Notes: a model not told the origin generated them from the sequence alone. A stretch of 64,000 bases of DNA from Rhizobium sp. BK251 (GCF_004345245.1 NZ_SLUQ01000001.1:682001-746000); one strand, 5' to 3'; positions 45,717-54,426 are shown, counted from the first letter of the stretch. Translations and numbers: made by a program.

Positions 45717-45818
45717 AGCGTTTCCGTTTTTCTTCGAGTCACGGAAGTGCTCTATCTCCTTGTTTTCACGCAGTTCCGGACGGAAAACCGGTTCCCACTT
45801 TTCCTGGAACTGCTCTAG
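45713..45818. repeat. RIME-like rhizobial intergenic palindromic repeat
   Basis: 106 bp bounded by CTAGAGCG and GCTCTAG. Internal arms include CGTTTCCGTTTTTCTTCGA / TCACGGAAG and TTCCGGACGGAAAACCGG / TTTTCCTGGAA. This matches the recurrent palindromic element of Rhizobium/Sinorhizobium intergenic regions known as RIME. It supplies the last bases of the DUF6107 gene and lies 35 bases before the protease start. Confidence 0.75.
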
Positions 45819-45853
45819 CACCGATCATTCCCGACAATCAGGAGAACAGGACC

Positions 45854-46450
45854 ATGACCGCAGCCGGCACGCTGGCGCGGCGACCCGTCTTTGCGGGCGC
45901 CGACACGCGCAAATTCGCCAATCTGGAACTGAGGGGGCTGAGGAGCGACGGAAGCTTTTCCGGCTATGCGAGCCTCTTCGGCGAGGTCGATCTCGGCAAG
46001 GACACGATAGAACGCGGCGCCTTCCAGAAATCGCTCGCCGAGCGTGGCGCGACGGGTGTGCGCATGCTTTTCCAGCATGACCCATCCGAGCCGATCGGCG
46101 CCTGGAAGGCGATCCGCGAGGACAGTCGCGGGCTCTATGTCGAGGGACTACTGGCACCGGGCGTAGCCCGGGCTCGCGAAGTGCACGACCTGATGAAGAA
46201 CGGCGCGCTCGACGGGCTTTCGATCGGCTTCCGCACGGTGCGGGCGAAGACGGACGCCAAGACCGGCGTGCGCCGCATCCTGGAGGCGGACCTCTGGGAG
46301 ATTTCCGTCGTGACCTTTCCGATGCTGCCCTCGGCACGGGTTTCGAACGTGAAGAATGCGCGGTGGTTCCGCGACAAGGAGACCGAGCTTGTCCGCACCA
46401 TGCGGCGGGCGGCGCGGATGATGATGAAAACCACCTTCAGACAAGGATGA
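45854..46450 (+). CDS. GTA g4: prohead (HK97-type) protease
   Basis: 198 residues. HK97 prohead protease (peptidase U35): LELRGLRSDGSFSGYASLFGEVDLGKDTIERGAF, the catalytic His in RMLFQHDPSEPIGAWK and Ser in LDGLSIGFRTV. It processes capsid subunits during maturation. The ATG at 45854 is preceded by GGAGAACAGG. It stops 4 bases before the capsid gene, a tight operon pair. Confidence 0.93.
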   Translation: MTAAGTLARRPVFAGADTRKFANLELRGLRSDGSFSGYASLFGEVDLGKDTIERGAFQKSLAERGATGVRMLFQHDPSEPIGAWKAIREDSRGLYVEGLLAPGVARAREVHDLMKNGALDGLSIGFRTVRAKTDAKTGVRRILEADLWEISVVTFPMLPSARVSNVKNARWFRDKETELVRTMRRAARMMMKTTFRQG

Positions 46451-46454
46451 TGCG

Positions 46455-47708
46455 ATGACCGAAGCAAGTGCAAAGCCCGCGCCGGAGATCAAGGCCGTGC
46501 CGGAGACGATGAACGCCGCCTTCGAGGACTTCATGGAGGCCTTCGAGGCTTTCAAGGACGTCAACGACCGGCGCCTCGGGGAGATCGAGCAGAAGCTTAC
46601 AGCCGACGTGGTGACGCGCGAGAAGATGGACCGCGTCAACCGGGCCATGGACGAGCAGAAGCGGCTTCTCGACCAGCTGGTGCTGAAGAAGGCCCGCCCG
46701 CCGCTCGAACGTTCGCAGGGGCTGACGCTCGACGCCGCCGAACACAAGGCGGCCTTCGAGAGTTATATTCGCCGCGGCGAGGACGCCGGGCTCCGGGAGC
46801 TGGAGGCGAAGGCGTTTTCTATCGGATCGAGCCCGGACGGCGGCTACCTCGTGCCGCCGGAGACCGACAACGAGATCGGTCGTCGGCTCTCGGTGGTCTC
46901 GCCGATCCGTGCGCTTGCGACGGTGCGGCAGGTCTCGGGCGCAGTGCTGAAGAAGCCGTTCGCCATTGCCGGCATGGCGTCCGGCTGGGTCGCCGAGACT
47001 GCGGCACGGCCGCAGACGAACACGCCGCAGCTCGCCGAGCTTTCCTTCCCGACGATGGAGCTCTACGCCATGCCGGCGGCGACGCAGGCGCTGCTCGACG
47101 ACGCCGCGGTCGATGTCGAGGCCTGGATTTCCGCGGAAGTGGATACGGTCTTTGCCGAGCAGGAGGGAACGGCCTTCGTCGCCGGCGACGGCGTCAACAA
47201 GCCGAAGGGTTTCCTTGCCTATACCGCGGTGGCCGACAGTGCCTGGAGCTGGGGCAATCTCGGCTACATCGCGACCGGCAATGCCGGGGCCTTCAAGGCG
47301 GCGGGTCCTTCCGACACGCTGGTCGACGCGATCTATGCGCTGAAGGCCGGCCACCGCCAGAACGCCAATTTCGTGATGAACCGCGGCACGCAGCGCGAGA
47401 TCCGCAAGTTCAAGGACGCAGACGGCAACTATCTGTGGCAGCCGCCGGTAGGCTCAGGGCGGCCGGCCTCGCTGATGGGCTTCCCGGTGGCGGAGGCCGA
47501 GGACATGCCGGATATCGGCGCGGGCTCGCTCTCGATCGCCTTCGGCGATTTCCAGGCGGGCTATCTGGTCGTCGACCGGACCGGCGTGCGCATCCTGCGC
47601 GATCCCTATTCCGCCAAGCCATACGTGCTGTTCTACACGACCAAGCGTGTCGGCGGCGGGGTTCAGAACTTCGAGGCAATCAAGCTCGTCAAGTTCGCCG
47701 CGAACTGA
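46455..47708 (+). CDS. GTA g5: major capsid protein (HK97 fold)
   Basis: 417 residues. A helical N-terminal delta/scaffold domain of about 100 residues (MNAAFEDFMEAFEAFKDVNDRRLGEIEQKLTADVV) should be removed by the protease. The HK97 core follows: FSIGSSPDGGYLVPPETDNEIGRRLSVVSPIRALATVRQVSG, AMPAATQALLDDAAVDVEAWISAEVDTVFAEQEGTAFVAGDG, FVMNRGTQREIRKFKDADGNYLWQP. It builds the small GTA head. Translation signal AAGGA lies 7-8 bases upstream. Confidence 0.95.
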   Translation: MTEASAKPAPEIKAVPETMNAAFEDFMEAFEAFKDVNDRRLGEIEQKLTADVVTREKMDRVNRAMDEQKRLLDQLVLKKARPPLERSQGLTLDAAEHKAAFESYIRRGEDAGLRELEAKAFSIGSSPDGGYLVPPETDNEIGRRLSVVSPIRALATVRQVSGAVLKKPFAIAGMASGWVAETAARPQTNTPQLAELSFPTMELYAMPAATQALLDDAAVDVEAWISAEVDTVFAEQEGTAFVAGDGVNKPKGFLAYTAVADSAWSWGNLGYIATGNAGAFKAAGPSDTLVDAIYALKAGHRQNANFVMNRGTQREIRKFKDADGNYLWQPPVGSGRPASLMGFPVAEAEDMPDIGAGSLSIAFGDFQAGYLVVDRTGVRILRDPYSAKPYVLFYTTKRVGGGVQNFEAIKLVKFAAN

Positions 47709-47717
47709 GCCGCAGGG

Positions 47718-47747
47718 TGCGGGGTGAGGGTTGCCTCCCGCCCCGCA
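47718..47747 (+). terminator. Strong hairpin directly after the capsid gene
   Basis: TGCGGGG (47718-47724) pairs with CCCCGCA (47741-47747); inside, GAGG (47726-47729) pairs with CCTC (47734-47737). It starts 9 bases past the capsid stop and is followed by a T-rich TCTTCTCC. It could partly terminate transcription or stabilise capsid mRNA, giving more capsid than downstream products. Confidence 0.5.
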
Positions 47748-47829
47748 TCTTCTCCAGCGCGGCGAGGACCTGACCGGCCGCGGAGCCGGTGAGGGCTTTG
47801 GCGAGGGCCATTCCACCAAAGGACAATCC

Positions 47830-48741
47830 ATGACCTATGCATTGATCGTTGCGCCGTCGGCGGAAGCGCTGACGCTCGCCGAGGCGAAGGCGCATCTGCG
47901 GCTTGACGGCAGCGAGGAGGATGGGCTCCTCACCGCGCTGATCCGCACCGCGCGTGAACATCTCGAACGCAGTCTCGACCTCTGCCTGATCGCGCAGGGC
48001 TGGCGGCACTATCTTGATTCGATACCTGAAGACGGCGTGATTCAGCTTGCGAAGAGCCCGATTCAAGCCATTGAAAGCGTGACGGTTTACGACGGGGCCG
48101 GCACGCCACGGCTGCTGTCGCTCGACGGCCACGTGCTGGATGGCGTCACCCGGCCGGCGCGACTTTTCCTGAGGCAAAGAGAGGTTGCGGGCCGGGCAAT
48201 CAACGGCATCGAGATCGACCTGAGGGCCGGCTTCGGCACGACCGGCGCCGAGGTGCCGGACGTCTTGAAGCGCGCGATGCTGATGCATGTCGCGCAGATG
48301 TTCGAACTCCGCGGCGTCCTGGCGGCGGATGCCCAGCCGGCGGCGGATGTTCCCACCGGCTACGAGCGGGCTCGTCGCGCCCTTCCGGATGCGGAGGCTC
48401 TGACCATGCGCTCGGTCTTTTTCGATCCCGGCCAGATGACGGCGCGGCTGGAGCTGATGGCACCCGTCGAAACGCCGGACGGGCAGGGAGGCGCGGCGAT
48501 CGCCTACGAGGTCAAGGCGTCCCTCTGGGCGCGCATCGAACCGGTGAGCGAGATACGTGAGGAACGGGCCGGCTCGGAGATATTCACGCTCACGCACCGG
48601 ATCTGGCTGCGCTTCCGCACCGACATCCGCGCCGGCATGCAGTTGCGCAAGGGGATGAGGAGTTTTGCGATCCGCGCCTGGCGCGACCCCGACGAGACGG
48701 GCCGCTACCTCGTCTGCCTGTGCGAGGAGGAGGGACGATGA
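47830..48741 (+). CDS. GTA g6-g7 fusion: head-tail connector (adaptor) plus head closure (stopper)
   Basis: 303 residues. Residues 1-190 are a gp6-type connector (ALIVAPSAEALTLAEAKAHLRLDGSEEDGLLTALIRTAREHLERSL; GIEIDLRAGFGTTGAEVPDVLKRAMLMHVAQMFELRG). Residues ~196-303 are the head-closure domain (SVFFDPGQMTARLELMAPVETPDGQGGAAIAYEVKASLWARIEP; LRKGMRSFAIRAWRDPDETGRYLVCLCEEEGR). In other GTAs these are two genes; here one frame runs through with an internal ATG (MRSVFF) at the junction. Six- versus twelve-fold symmetry of the two proteins in RcGTA makes an obligate fusion puzzling, so an internal start may also be used. The ATG follows AAAGGA. Confidence 0.85.
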   Translation: MTYALIVAPSAEALTLAEAKAHLRLDGSEEDGLLTALIRTAREHLERSLDLCLIAQGWRHYLDSIPEDGVIQLAKSPIQAIESVTVYDGAGTPRLLSLDGHVLDGVTRPARLFLRQREVAGRAINGIEIDLRAGFGTTGAEVPDVLKRAMLMHVAQMFELRGVLAADAQPAADVPTGYERARRALPDAEALTMRSVFFDPGQMTARLELMAPVETPDGQGGAAIAYEVKASLWARIEPVSEIREERAGSEIFTLTHRIWLRFRTDIRAGMQLRKGMRSFAIRAWRDPDETGRYLVCLCEEEGR

Positions 48742-49136
48742 GCGCGGCGAACGAACTGCTGAAGGCGATCCACGCGCTGCTTGCAGGTGATGCCGCTTTG
48801 TCTGCGCTGGTCGGCCCCGACGGTGTACGCGACCGGCTGGTGAGCGACAGGCGCATGCCCTGCGTCGTCATCGGCGAAGTCGCGAGCAACGACTATTCGA
48901 CGGCGAGCGAGGCGGGGGAGGAGCATTTCCTGACGCTGGAGGCCTGGTCCGACGGCGGCGGGCGGCGCGAGGCGCAGGAGATCGCGGTGATGGTGCGAAC
49001 GCTGCTCGACGATGCGGCGCTCGAGCTTGAAGGATACGCGCTCGTCAGCCTGCAACACTGCTCGACGCGGACGCGACGGGAGCCGAAGACGAAGCTCTTC
49101 GTGGCTGAGATGCGTTTTCGGGCGGTGACGGAGTGA
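48738..49136 (+). CDS. GTA g8: tail terminator, DUF3168 family
   Basis: 132 residues. DUF3168 pattern: NELLKAIHALLAGDAALSALVGPDGVRDRLVSDRRMPCVVIGEV, LTLEAWSDGGGRREAQEIAVMVRTLLDD and FVAEMRFRAVTE. It caps the tail tube at the head side. Its ATG overlaps the preceding stop (ATGA), with GAGGAGGG upstream. It is the last structural gene before the cargo block. Confidence 0.92.
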   Translation: MSAANELLKAIHALLAGDAALSALVGPDGVRDRLVSDRRMPCVVIGEVASNDYSTASEAGEEHFLTLEAWSDGGGRREAQEIAVMVRTLLDDAALELEGYALVSLQHCSTRTRREPKTKLFVAEMRFRAVTE

Positions 49137-49184
49137 TCGGTTACGGCGATGCCGCGGAGGCGAACAGCGTCGTAGAGTAATCGA

Positions 49185-49214
49185 CCGATCCGGCGGTGGG
49201 CGGCGCCGGATCGG
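49185..49214. terminator. 10-bp perfect hairpin between g8 and the sulfatase gene
   Basis: CCGATCCGGC (49185-49194) and GCCGGATCGG (49205-49214) are perfect complements with a 10-base loop. It lies between the ends of convergent genes (g8 stop 49136, sulfatase stop 49235) and could end transcription in both directions. No T-tract is seen. Confidence 0.6.
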
Positions 49215-49234
49215 TTGAGGTTATCCTGGGACTA

Positions 49235-50899
49235 TCAGCGCGGCGTCAGAGTTTCGAGCTCATTCAAGCGCTTGAGCGCCGCCTGCTGTTGCAGCCAGGC
49301 ATAGTTGATGCCGCCTGCGTTCAGCGAACTGCCCGTCTGGAACGGATACTGCTCGAAGTCCGCGAAAAACTCCTTGATCTTTCCCTGGATGGGAACCAGC
49401 AGCCAGATGTTGCGGGCGAGGAAGTCGATTGCTCCTCCGCCTTCTTCCATCCCCCTTTCATAGGGATCCATGCGCAGGTTCGCGATGAGAGCCCAGCTCG
49501 GTACCTCGCGGGTTGCGGTGGCGATGTTTCCGTGGCTGGCGGTCGCGAAGCTCAGCTTCCAGTCGTTCCAGCGGATGGCATTGAGGTTGCCGCCCTGGTC
49601 GAAATAGTAGACCACGTCGCGCGGAGGCTGTTCCGCCGAACCCTTGAGGAGATCCGTCAGGTCGTAACCGTCGAGATGAACCTTGAAGGTCTTGCTTCCC
49701 GCCTGGAAACCCTGCTTCATCTGGTCCTTCAGATCGGGAACGCCAATCGCCGTTGCAAATGTCGGCATCCAGTCCATGAGCGTTACGGGCTCGTTGATTT
49801 GCGTGCCGGGCTTCACGACGCCCGGCCAGCGGACCATCATCGGGATGCGGAAGCCGCCTTCCCAGGTCGTGCCCTTTTCGCCGTGGAACATTGTCTGGGC
49901 GCCATCCGGCCAAAGCGCGAGTTCCGCGCCATTGTCGGTCGTGTAGAGCACGATCGTATTGTCGGCGATGCCGAGGTCGTCGAGCTGCTGCAGGAGTTGC
50001 CCGACGTGGCCGTCATGCTCGACCATGCCATCGGCATGGATGCCCTTGCCGGTCTTGCCGAGCGAATCCGGTTTCAGGTGAGTGAAAACGTGCATGCGTG
50101 TCGAGTTGAACCAGACGAAGAATGGCTTGTCGGCATCGTGCTGTCGCTTGATGAAGTCCTTGGCCGCACCCAGGAACTCCTCGTCGACCGTCTCCATGCG
50201 CTTGGTGTTGAGGGCGCCGGTGTCCTCGATCTTGCCGTCGGCATAGGAGTGAATGACCCCACGGGGCCCGTACTTCTTCTTGAACTCGGGATCCTTCGGA
50301 TAGAAGTAGCCTTCCGGTTCTTCCTCTGCGTTCAAATGATATAGATTGCCGAAGAACTCGTCGAAGCCGTGGTTGGTCGGCAGATGCTCGTCATGGTCGC
50401 CCAGATGGTTCTTGCCGAACTGGCCGGTCGCATAACCCTTCGTCTTCATGACGTCGGCGATCGTCGGCATCCAGTCCTGGATGCCATGCGGGTCGCCCGG
50501 CATGCCGATCGTGAGCAGCCCGGTGCGGAACGGCTCCTGGCCGAGGATGAAGGAGGCGCGGCCGGCCGTGCAGCTCTGCTGACCGTAGGAGTCCGTGAAG
50601 ATTGCACCCTCCGCCGCGATCCGGTCGATGTTCGGCGTGCGGTAGCCCATGAGCCCCATGGTGTAGGCGCTGATCTGCGGGATGCCGATGTCGTCGCCGA
50701 AGATGACGAGGATATTCGGTGGCTTGCCTGCGCCGCTGCTATCGCTCGGTGCGGCTTGTTGCGTTTGCGCCCTCGCGCCTTCCACTGATGAGGCAACCGC
50801 GAGGGCAGTGATGGCGAGTGAACTGCCGCCAAGAAGTATATCGCGCCGGCTTAGCGGAATGCCCGCATCTTTGGGGTTGTCGCGTTCGACGTCAGTCAT
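49235..50899 (-). CDS. Arylsulfatase-type sulfatase, Tat-exported
   Basis: 554 residues. A Tat signal is visible: PLSRRDILLGGSSLAITALAVASSVEGARAQ. The alkaline-phosphatase-like core has the metal Asp pair in NILVIFGDDIG, the formylglycine site C-T-A-G-R in SYGQQSCTAGRASFILGQ, and further ligands in TTDNGAELALWPDG and GEKGTTWEGGFRIPM. The Pro of the classical CxPxR motif is Ala here. It hydrolyses sulfate esters in the periplasm after conversion of the Cys to formylglycine; no maturase gene is present. It sits between GTA genes g8 and g9 and runs against them. Start at 50899 follows GGGAAGGA. Confidence 0.9.
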   Translation of the reverse strand: MTDVERDNPKDAGIPLSRRDILLGGSSLAITALAVASSVEGARAQTQQAAPSDSSGAGKPPNILVIFGDDIGIPQISAYTMGLMGYRTPNIDRIAAEGAIFTDSYGQQSCTAGRASFILGQEPFRTGLLTIGMPGDPHGIQDWMPTIADVMKTKGYATGQFGKNHLGDHDEHLPTNHGFDEFFGNLYHLNAEEEPEGYFYPKDPEFKKKYGPRGVIHSYADGKIEDTGALNTKRMETVDEEFLGAAKDFIKRQHDADKPFFVWFNSTRMHVFTHLKPDSLGKTGKGIHADGMVEHDGHVGQLLQQLDDLGIADNTIVLYTTDNGAELALWPDGAQTMFHGEKGTTWEGGFRIPMMVRWPGVVKPGTQINEPVTLMDWMPTFATAIGVPDLKDQMKQGFQAGSKTFKVHLDGYDLTDLLKGSAEQPPRDVVYYFDQGGNLNAIRWNDWKLSFATASHGNIATATREVPSWALIANLRMDPYERGMEEGGGAIDFLARNIWLLVPIQGKIKEFFADFEQYPFQTGSSLNAGGINYAWLQQQAALKRLNELETLTPR

Positions 50900-51013
50900 C
50901 GCATGTTCCTTCCCGAGATTTGTAACCTTGCGGGGGAAGGCTGCGCGTAAATTATAGGCTTCGGAAGTACGCAACCGTAAATGCGGGAGCCTGCACGGTA
51001 TCGGCGCGGGTAT

Positions 51014-51925
51014 TCAGGAAGCGAAATAGCCGGGCCGATCGAGATCGGTGATGAGGTCCGGCTGCTCCGGCTGCCAGCCGAGCTTCTCTCTCGTCCATGC
51101 ACTGGACGTCGGATTGTGGAGCGCTGCGAAATGGGCGAACCAGCCGAAATGGTCAGCGGCGTCTTCGGGAGGTTTCGCGGCGACCGGCACGCCGAGCTGC
51201 CGGCCGATGACCTCGGCGATATCCCGGAGCGGCACGCCCTCTTCGGCGACCGCGTGATAGCGTGCGCCAGCGGTGCCCTTCTCGAGCGCCAGCCTGAAGA
51301 GACGGGCGGCATCGAGCCGGTGGACGGAGGGCCAGAGGTTGCGCCCGTCGCCAGGATAGGCGGAAATACCCTTTTCACGCGCGATGCCGATGAGGAGGGG
51401 GACGAAACCGTGATCGCCATCGCCATGGACGCTGGGAGGCAGGCGTACGAGAGAGACAGCAACACGCCGCGCGGCAACAGAGGCTGCGGCCTCTTCCGAG
51501 GCAACGCGCGGGATCGACGTGGACGCAGTCGCGGGCGTATCCGCCTCGGTCGCAAGGCGGCTGGACGAAAGCTGCCCGGATGCAAGGAGACCTGTGCCTG
51601 ACGTGATGATCAGGGGGCGGTCGGAGCCGGCAAGTGCCGAGCCGAGGGTTTCGATTACGGTCCTGTCGGTTTCGCAGTTTTGCTTGAACTTCGAAAAGTC
51701 GTGGTTGAAGGCGGTGTGGATGACGCCGTCGCAGGTTCGTGCGCCCTCGGCAATGCCTTCCGGATCCTCGAGCGAAGCGCGGTGGACGTCGGCGCCTGCC
51801 GCGGCAACGGACGCGGCGGAAGCATCAGAGCGGGCAAGGCCGAGGACGCTGTGGCCCGCTTCGATCAATTCCCGGACAATGGCGGAGCCGACGAAGCCGC
51901 TCGCGCCGGTAACGAAAACACGCAT
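51014..51925 (-). CDS. SDR-type NAD-dependent epimerase/oxidoreductase
   Basis: 303 residues. Extended SDR: MRVFVTGASGFVGSAIVRELIEAGHSVLGLARSD contains TGxxGxxG; the catalytic-type region includes SGTGLLASG; SVHRLDAARLFRLALEKG is a typical extended-SDR segment. The YxxxK is not obvious, suggesting an atypical member. Family members include flavonol reductase-like and epimerase-like proteins. Divergent from the MmyB-type regulator at 52036, by which it is probably controlled. Confidence 0.85.
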   Translation of the reverse strand: MRVFVTGASGFVGSAIVRELIEAGHSVLGLARSDASAASVAAAGADVHRASLEDPEGIAEGARTCDGVIHTAFNHDFSKFKQNCETDRTVIETLGSALAGSDRPLIITSGTGLLASGQLSSSRLATEADTPATASTSIPRVASEEAAASVAARRVAVSLVRLPPSVHGDGDHGFVPLLIGIAREKGISAYPGDGRNLWPSVHRLDAARLFRLALEKGTAGARYHAVAEEGVPLRDIAEVIGRQLGVPVAAKPPEDAADHFGWFAHFAALHNPTSSAWTREKLGWQPEQPDLITDLDRPGYFAS

Positions 51926-51962
51926 GAGAAATTCCCCGAATTCAGATGAAGGACTTGACGAG

Positions 51963-52004
51963 GGTCACTATCGGGGCGCTAATTATCCGGGTAAAGTAGT
52001 GACC
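51963..52004. promoter_or_regulatory. Inverted repeat in the SDR/regulator divergent promoter
   Basis: GGTCACTA (51963-51970) and TAGTGACC (51997-52004) are perfect 8-bp complements separated by 26 bases. The imperfect palindrome ACCTTATACAGGT (52002-52014) overlaps the right arm. It lies in the 110-bp gap between the SDR and regulator genes and is a good candidate operator for the regulator. Confidence 0.5.
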
Positions 52005-52035
52005 TTATACAGGTATAATTGCTAACAGGACGCGC

Positions 52036-52872
52036 ATGGCGGTCACCGACGACAACCTGCTTGGAACATTCCTGAGGGATCGTCGCACGAAGCTCGATCC
52101 GGCGACGTTCGGCTTCTCCCTGAAACGCCGGCGAACGGCCGGGCTGCGGCGCGAGGAAGTGGCGCAGCGCGCCAATGTGAGCGCGACCTGGTATACCTGG
52201 CTGGAGCAGGGGCGCGGTGGCGCCCCCTCGGCCGATGTGCTCGACCGCATCGCCCGGGCGCTGATGCTGACCGATATCGAACGCGAGCATCTTTTCCTGC
52301 TCGGCCTCGGCCGGCCCCCCGAAGTGCGCTACCACGCGGCAGAGGGCGTAACGCCGCGCCTGCAGCATGTTCTCGACGCGCTGGAACTCAGCCCGGCTTT
52401 CATCAAGACACCGACCTGGGATGTCGTGGCCTGGAACCGTGCCGCCGCGGCTGTGCTGACCGACTACGGGACCTTGCCGCCCGACCAACGCAATATATTG
52501 CGGCTCATCTTCTGCGATCCGCGCATTCGCGCCAGGCAGGTCGATTGGGAGAGCGTCGCCCGCTTCGTGGTGGCGGCATTCCGTGCGGACGTGGCCCGCG
52601 CCGGGGCTGCGGAAAACGTGCGGGCCTTCGTCGACGAGCTCTGCGGCTTGAGCCCGGAATTTGCAGCGATGTGGCGTGAAAACGATGTCGTGGCCTATGG
52701 CGAGGGCACGAAACATATGCATCACCCGGTTGCCGGGCTGATCGCACTGGAATTTTCGGCCTTCATCGTCGACGGCCGGCCCGATCTCGGCATGGTCGTC
52801 TACAATCCGGCGACGCCGGAGGATGCAGAGGTGGTGAGGTCGTTGATCAAGGCGCGGAACTCGGCGTCCTGA
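52036..52872 (+). CDS. XRE-type regulator with MmyB-like ligand-binding domain
   Basis: 278 residues. The HTH_31/XRE domain is at residues 8-75 (FGFSLKRRRTAGLRREEVAQRANVSATWYTWLEQGRG). A MmyB-like PAS-fold domain follows (PRLQHVLDALELSPAFIKTPTWDVVAWNRAAAAVLTDYGTLPPDQRNILRLIF ... HHPVAGLIALEFSAFIVDGRPDLGMVVYNPAT). Members often sit divergent from an oxidoreductase gene they regulate, as here, and are thought to sense small fatty-acid-like ligands. It converges with the MFS gene. Confidence 0.9.
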   Translation: MAVTDDNLLGTFLRDRRTKLDPATFGFSLKRRRTAGLRREEVAQRANVSATWYTWLEQGRGGAPSADVLDRIARALMLTDIEREHLFLLGLGRPPEVRYHAAEGVTPRLQHVLDALELSPAFIKTPTWDVVAWNRAAAAVLTDYGTLPPDQRNILRLIFCDPRIRARQVDWESVARFVVAAFRADVARAGAAENVRAFVDELCGLSPEFAAMWRENDVVAYGEGTKHMHHPVAGLIALEFSAFIVDGRPDLGMVVYNPATPEDAEVVRSLIKARNSAS

Positions 52873-52902
52873 TTACCAAGAAGCAGCGCGAGCGTGGCAG
52901 GA

Positions 52903-54132
52903 TCAGGCGCTCGCTTCGGCAGAAGTTGCCGGCTCGACAGACGCCTTGCGTACCAGCAAAGCCAGCATCAGCACGAAGACCAGCGAGCATGCGACGAGGG
53001 CAAGGCAGGCGGCGATCGCCATGCCGGTGCCCGCGCGGTCGAGGATCGCGGTGAAAGCGACCGGCGCGATGGCATTGGCAAGGTTCTGCGGCAGCGAAAG
53101 ACGGGCCGACTGCAGGCCGTATTCCTGGGGCGAGAAGATCGCCAGCGGGAGCAGCGCGCGCGCGACGGTCATGACGCCGGAGCCGAAACCGTAAAGCGCG
53201 ATGAAGGCGACGAGCATCGGCGCCGACGGAGCGACTGCAAGCATCAGAAAGAAGCTGATCAACATCAGGCCGACGCCCATGACGGCGCTCAGCACCGGGT
53301 TGCCGCGCTTGCCGAGCAGCATATCGAGGAAGCGTGCCGAGATGCCGAGGACGCCGCGCAGCGATGCGAGCTGCAGCGCGAAAGCCGGCGACGCGCCGGA
53401 CTGGCGCAGGATCTCGAGGAGCGAGGGCGACAGGCCGAAGGTCACGAAGGTCGAGATCGTCGTCGCAGCCGCGATGAGCGCGAAGGCATAGCGCCGCTGC
53501 GAGGCGCTGAGCGCGATGGGCGGCGGCTCGCCGGTCCCGTTGACCGTGGAGACGACGATCGGCTTCGGCAGGGCGAAGAGATGAAGCGGCAGGCAGATGA
53601 AGAACTGCAGGCCGGCGCAGACGAGGAAGGTGAGGCGCCAGCCGACGCTCGCCTCCAGCAGGCTGAGGATTGGCCAGAAGATGGCGCTCGAAAGCCCGGT
53701 GAAGAGCATCAGGATGGCGATGACGCGTTTGCCGTTTACGCCCTCGCGCTCGACGACAGCGGTATAGGCCGGAGCCGAGAGGCCAAGGGCGCCGCCGAGG
53801 CCGATGACGCACCAGGCAAGCGCATAGAGCACGATCCCGTTTGCCGCTGAAAGCAAGACAAGGCCGAGTGCGAAGATAACGGAGGAGGCGGCAAGGACAC
53901 GGGCGGCGCCGAAGCGTCCGAGCCACCGTCCCGTCGCCGGACCGGCGAGCGCGCTCACGATCATCATCACCGTCAATCCCGCAAAGGCGATCTCGTTCGA
54001 GAGGCCGAGATCCGGCGCGATGATGCGGCCCATGACGCCAAGCATGTCGAAGCTGGTGCCCCAGCCGATGAGCTGGGTGACGGCAAGGACGGCGACCGTC
54101 CGGGCGGTGCGGATGGAAATGGTCTTGGGCAT
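52903..54132 (-). CDS. MFS family transporter
   Basis: 409 residues from ATG at 54132, about twelve membrane helices: TARTVAVLAVTQLIGWGTSFDMLGVMG (helix 1), the loop GPATGRWLGRFGAARVLAASS between helices 2 and 3 with the G-x-L-aD-R-x-G-like motif, and a central loop near SASQRRYAFALI. The short C-terminus is polar. The profile resembles monocarboxylate/oxalate-type or drug exporters. The upstream frame to 54306 is not protein-like. Last gene of the cargo block. Confidence 0.88.
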   Translation of the reverse strand: MPKTISIRTARTVAVLAVTQLIGWGTSFDMLGVMGRIIAPDLGLSNEIAFAGLTVMMIVSALAGPATGRWLGRFGAARVLAASSVIFALGLVLLSAANGIVLYALAWCVIGLGGALGLSAPAYTAVVEREGVNGKRVIAILMLFTGLSSAIFWPILSLLEASVGWRLTFLVCAGLQFFICLPLHLFALPKPIVVSTVNGTGEPPPIALSASQRRYAFALIAAATTISTFVTFGLSPSLLEILRQSGASPAFALQLASLRGVLGISARFLDMLLGKRGNPVLSAVMGVGLMLISFFLMLAVAPSAPMLVAFIALYGFGSGVMTVARALLPLAIFSPQEYGLQSARLSLPQNLANAIAPVAFTAILDRAGTGMAIAACLALVACSLVFVLMLALLVRKASVEPATSAEASA

Positions 54133-54300
54133 CGGGGCTGGAATCGCGGCGAGAGAAGCGGGGCGGAACGGACATAGCACGCCGATCGCGGACGAGGAAT
54201 TGCGACTATTCGCATGGGCGATCGATAGGAAGCTGTATGGCGCCTTCAGGCCGTTGCAAGATGGCATGGGCCGAAGTCCTAGCGCGGTGCCCCATCCTGC

Positions 54301-54426
54301 CGTCATTCCGGCCTTGGGCCGGAATCCAGTCGGCGAACATCTGCGAGCCGAAAGGTGACTCTCTGGGGGAGTCTTGTGCGCCGCCGACGCGCCGCCGCTG
54401 GACCCCGGATCTAGTCCGGGGTGACG
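54301..54426. repeat. GTCATTCCGG-type palindromic repeat, copy 1
   Basis: Starts CGTCATTCCGGCC-TTG-GGCCGGAAT and ends GACCCCGGATCTAGTCCGGGGTGACG. Each end folds as its own hairpin, and the outer CGTCA/TGACG ends are complementary. Such elements occur in multiple copies in alphaproteobacterial intergenic DNA and may be remnants of small non-autonomous mobile elements. Confidence 0.7.
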
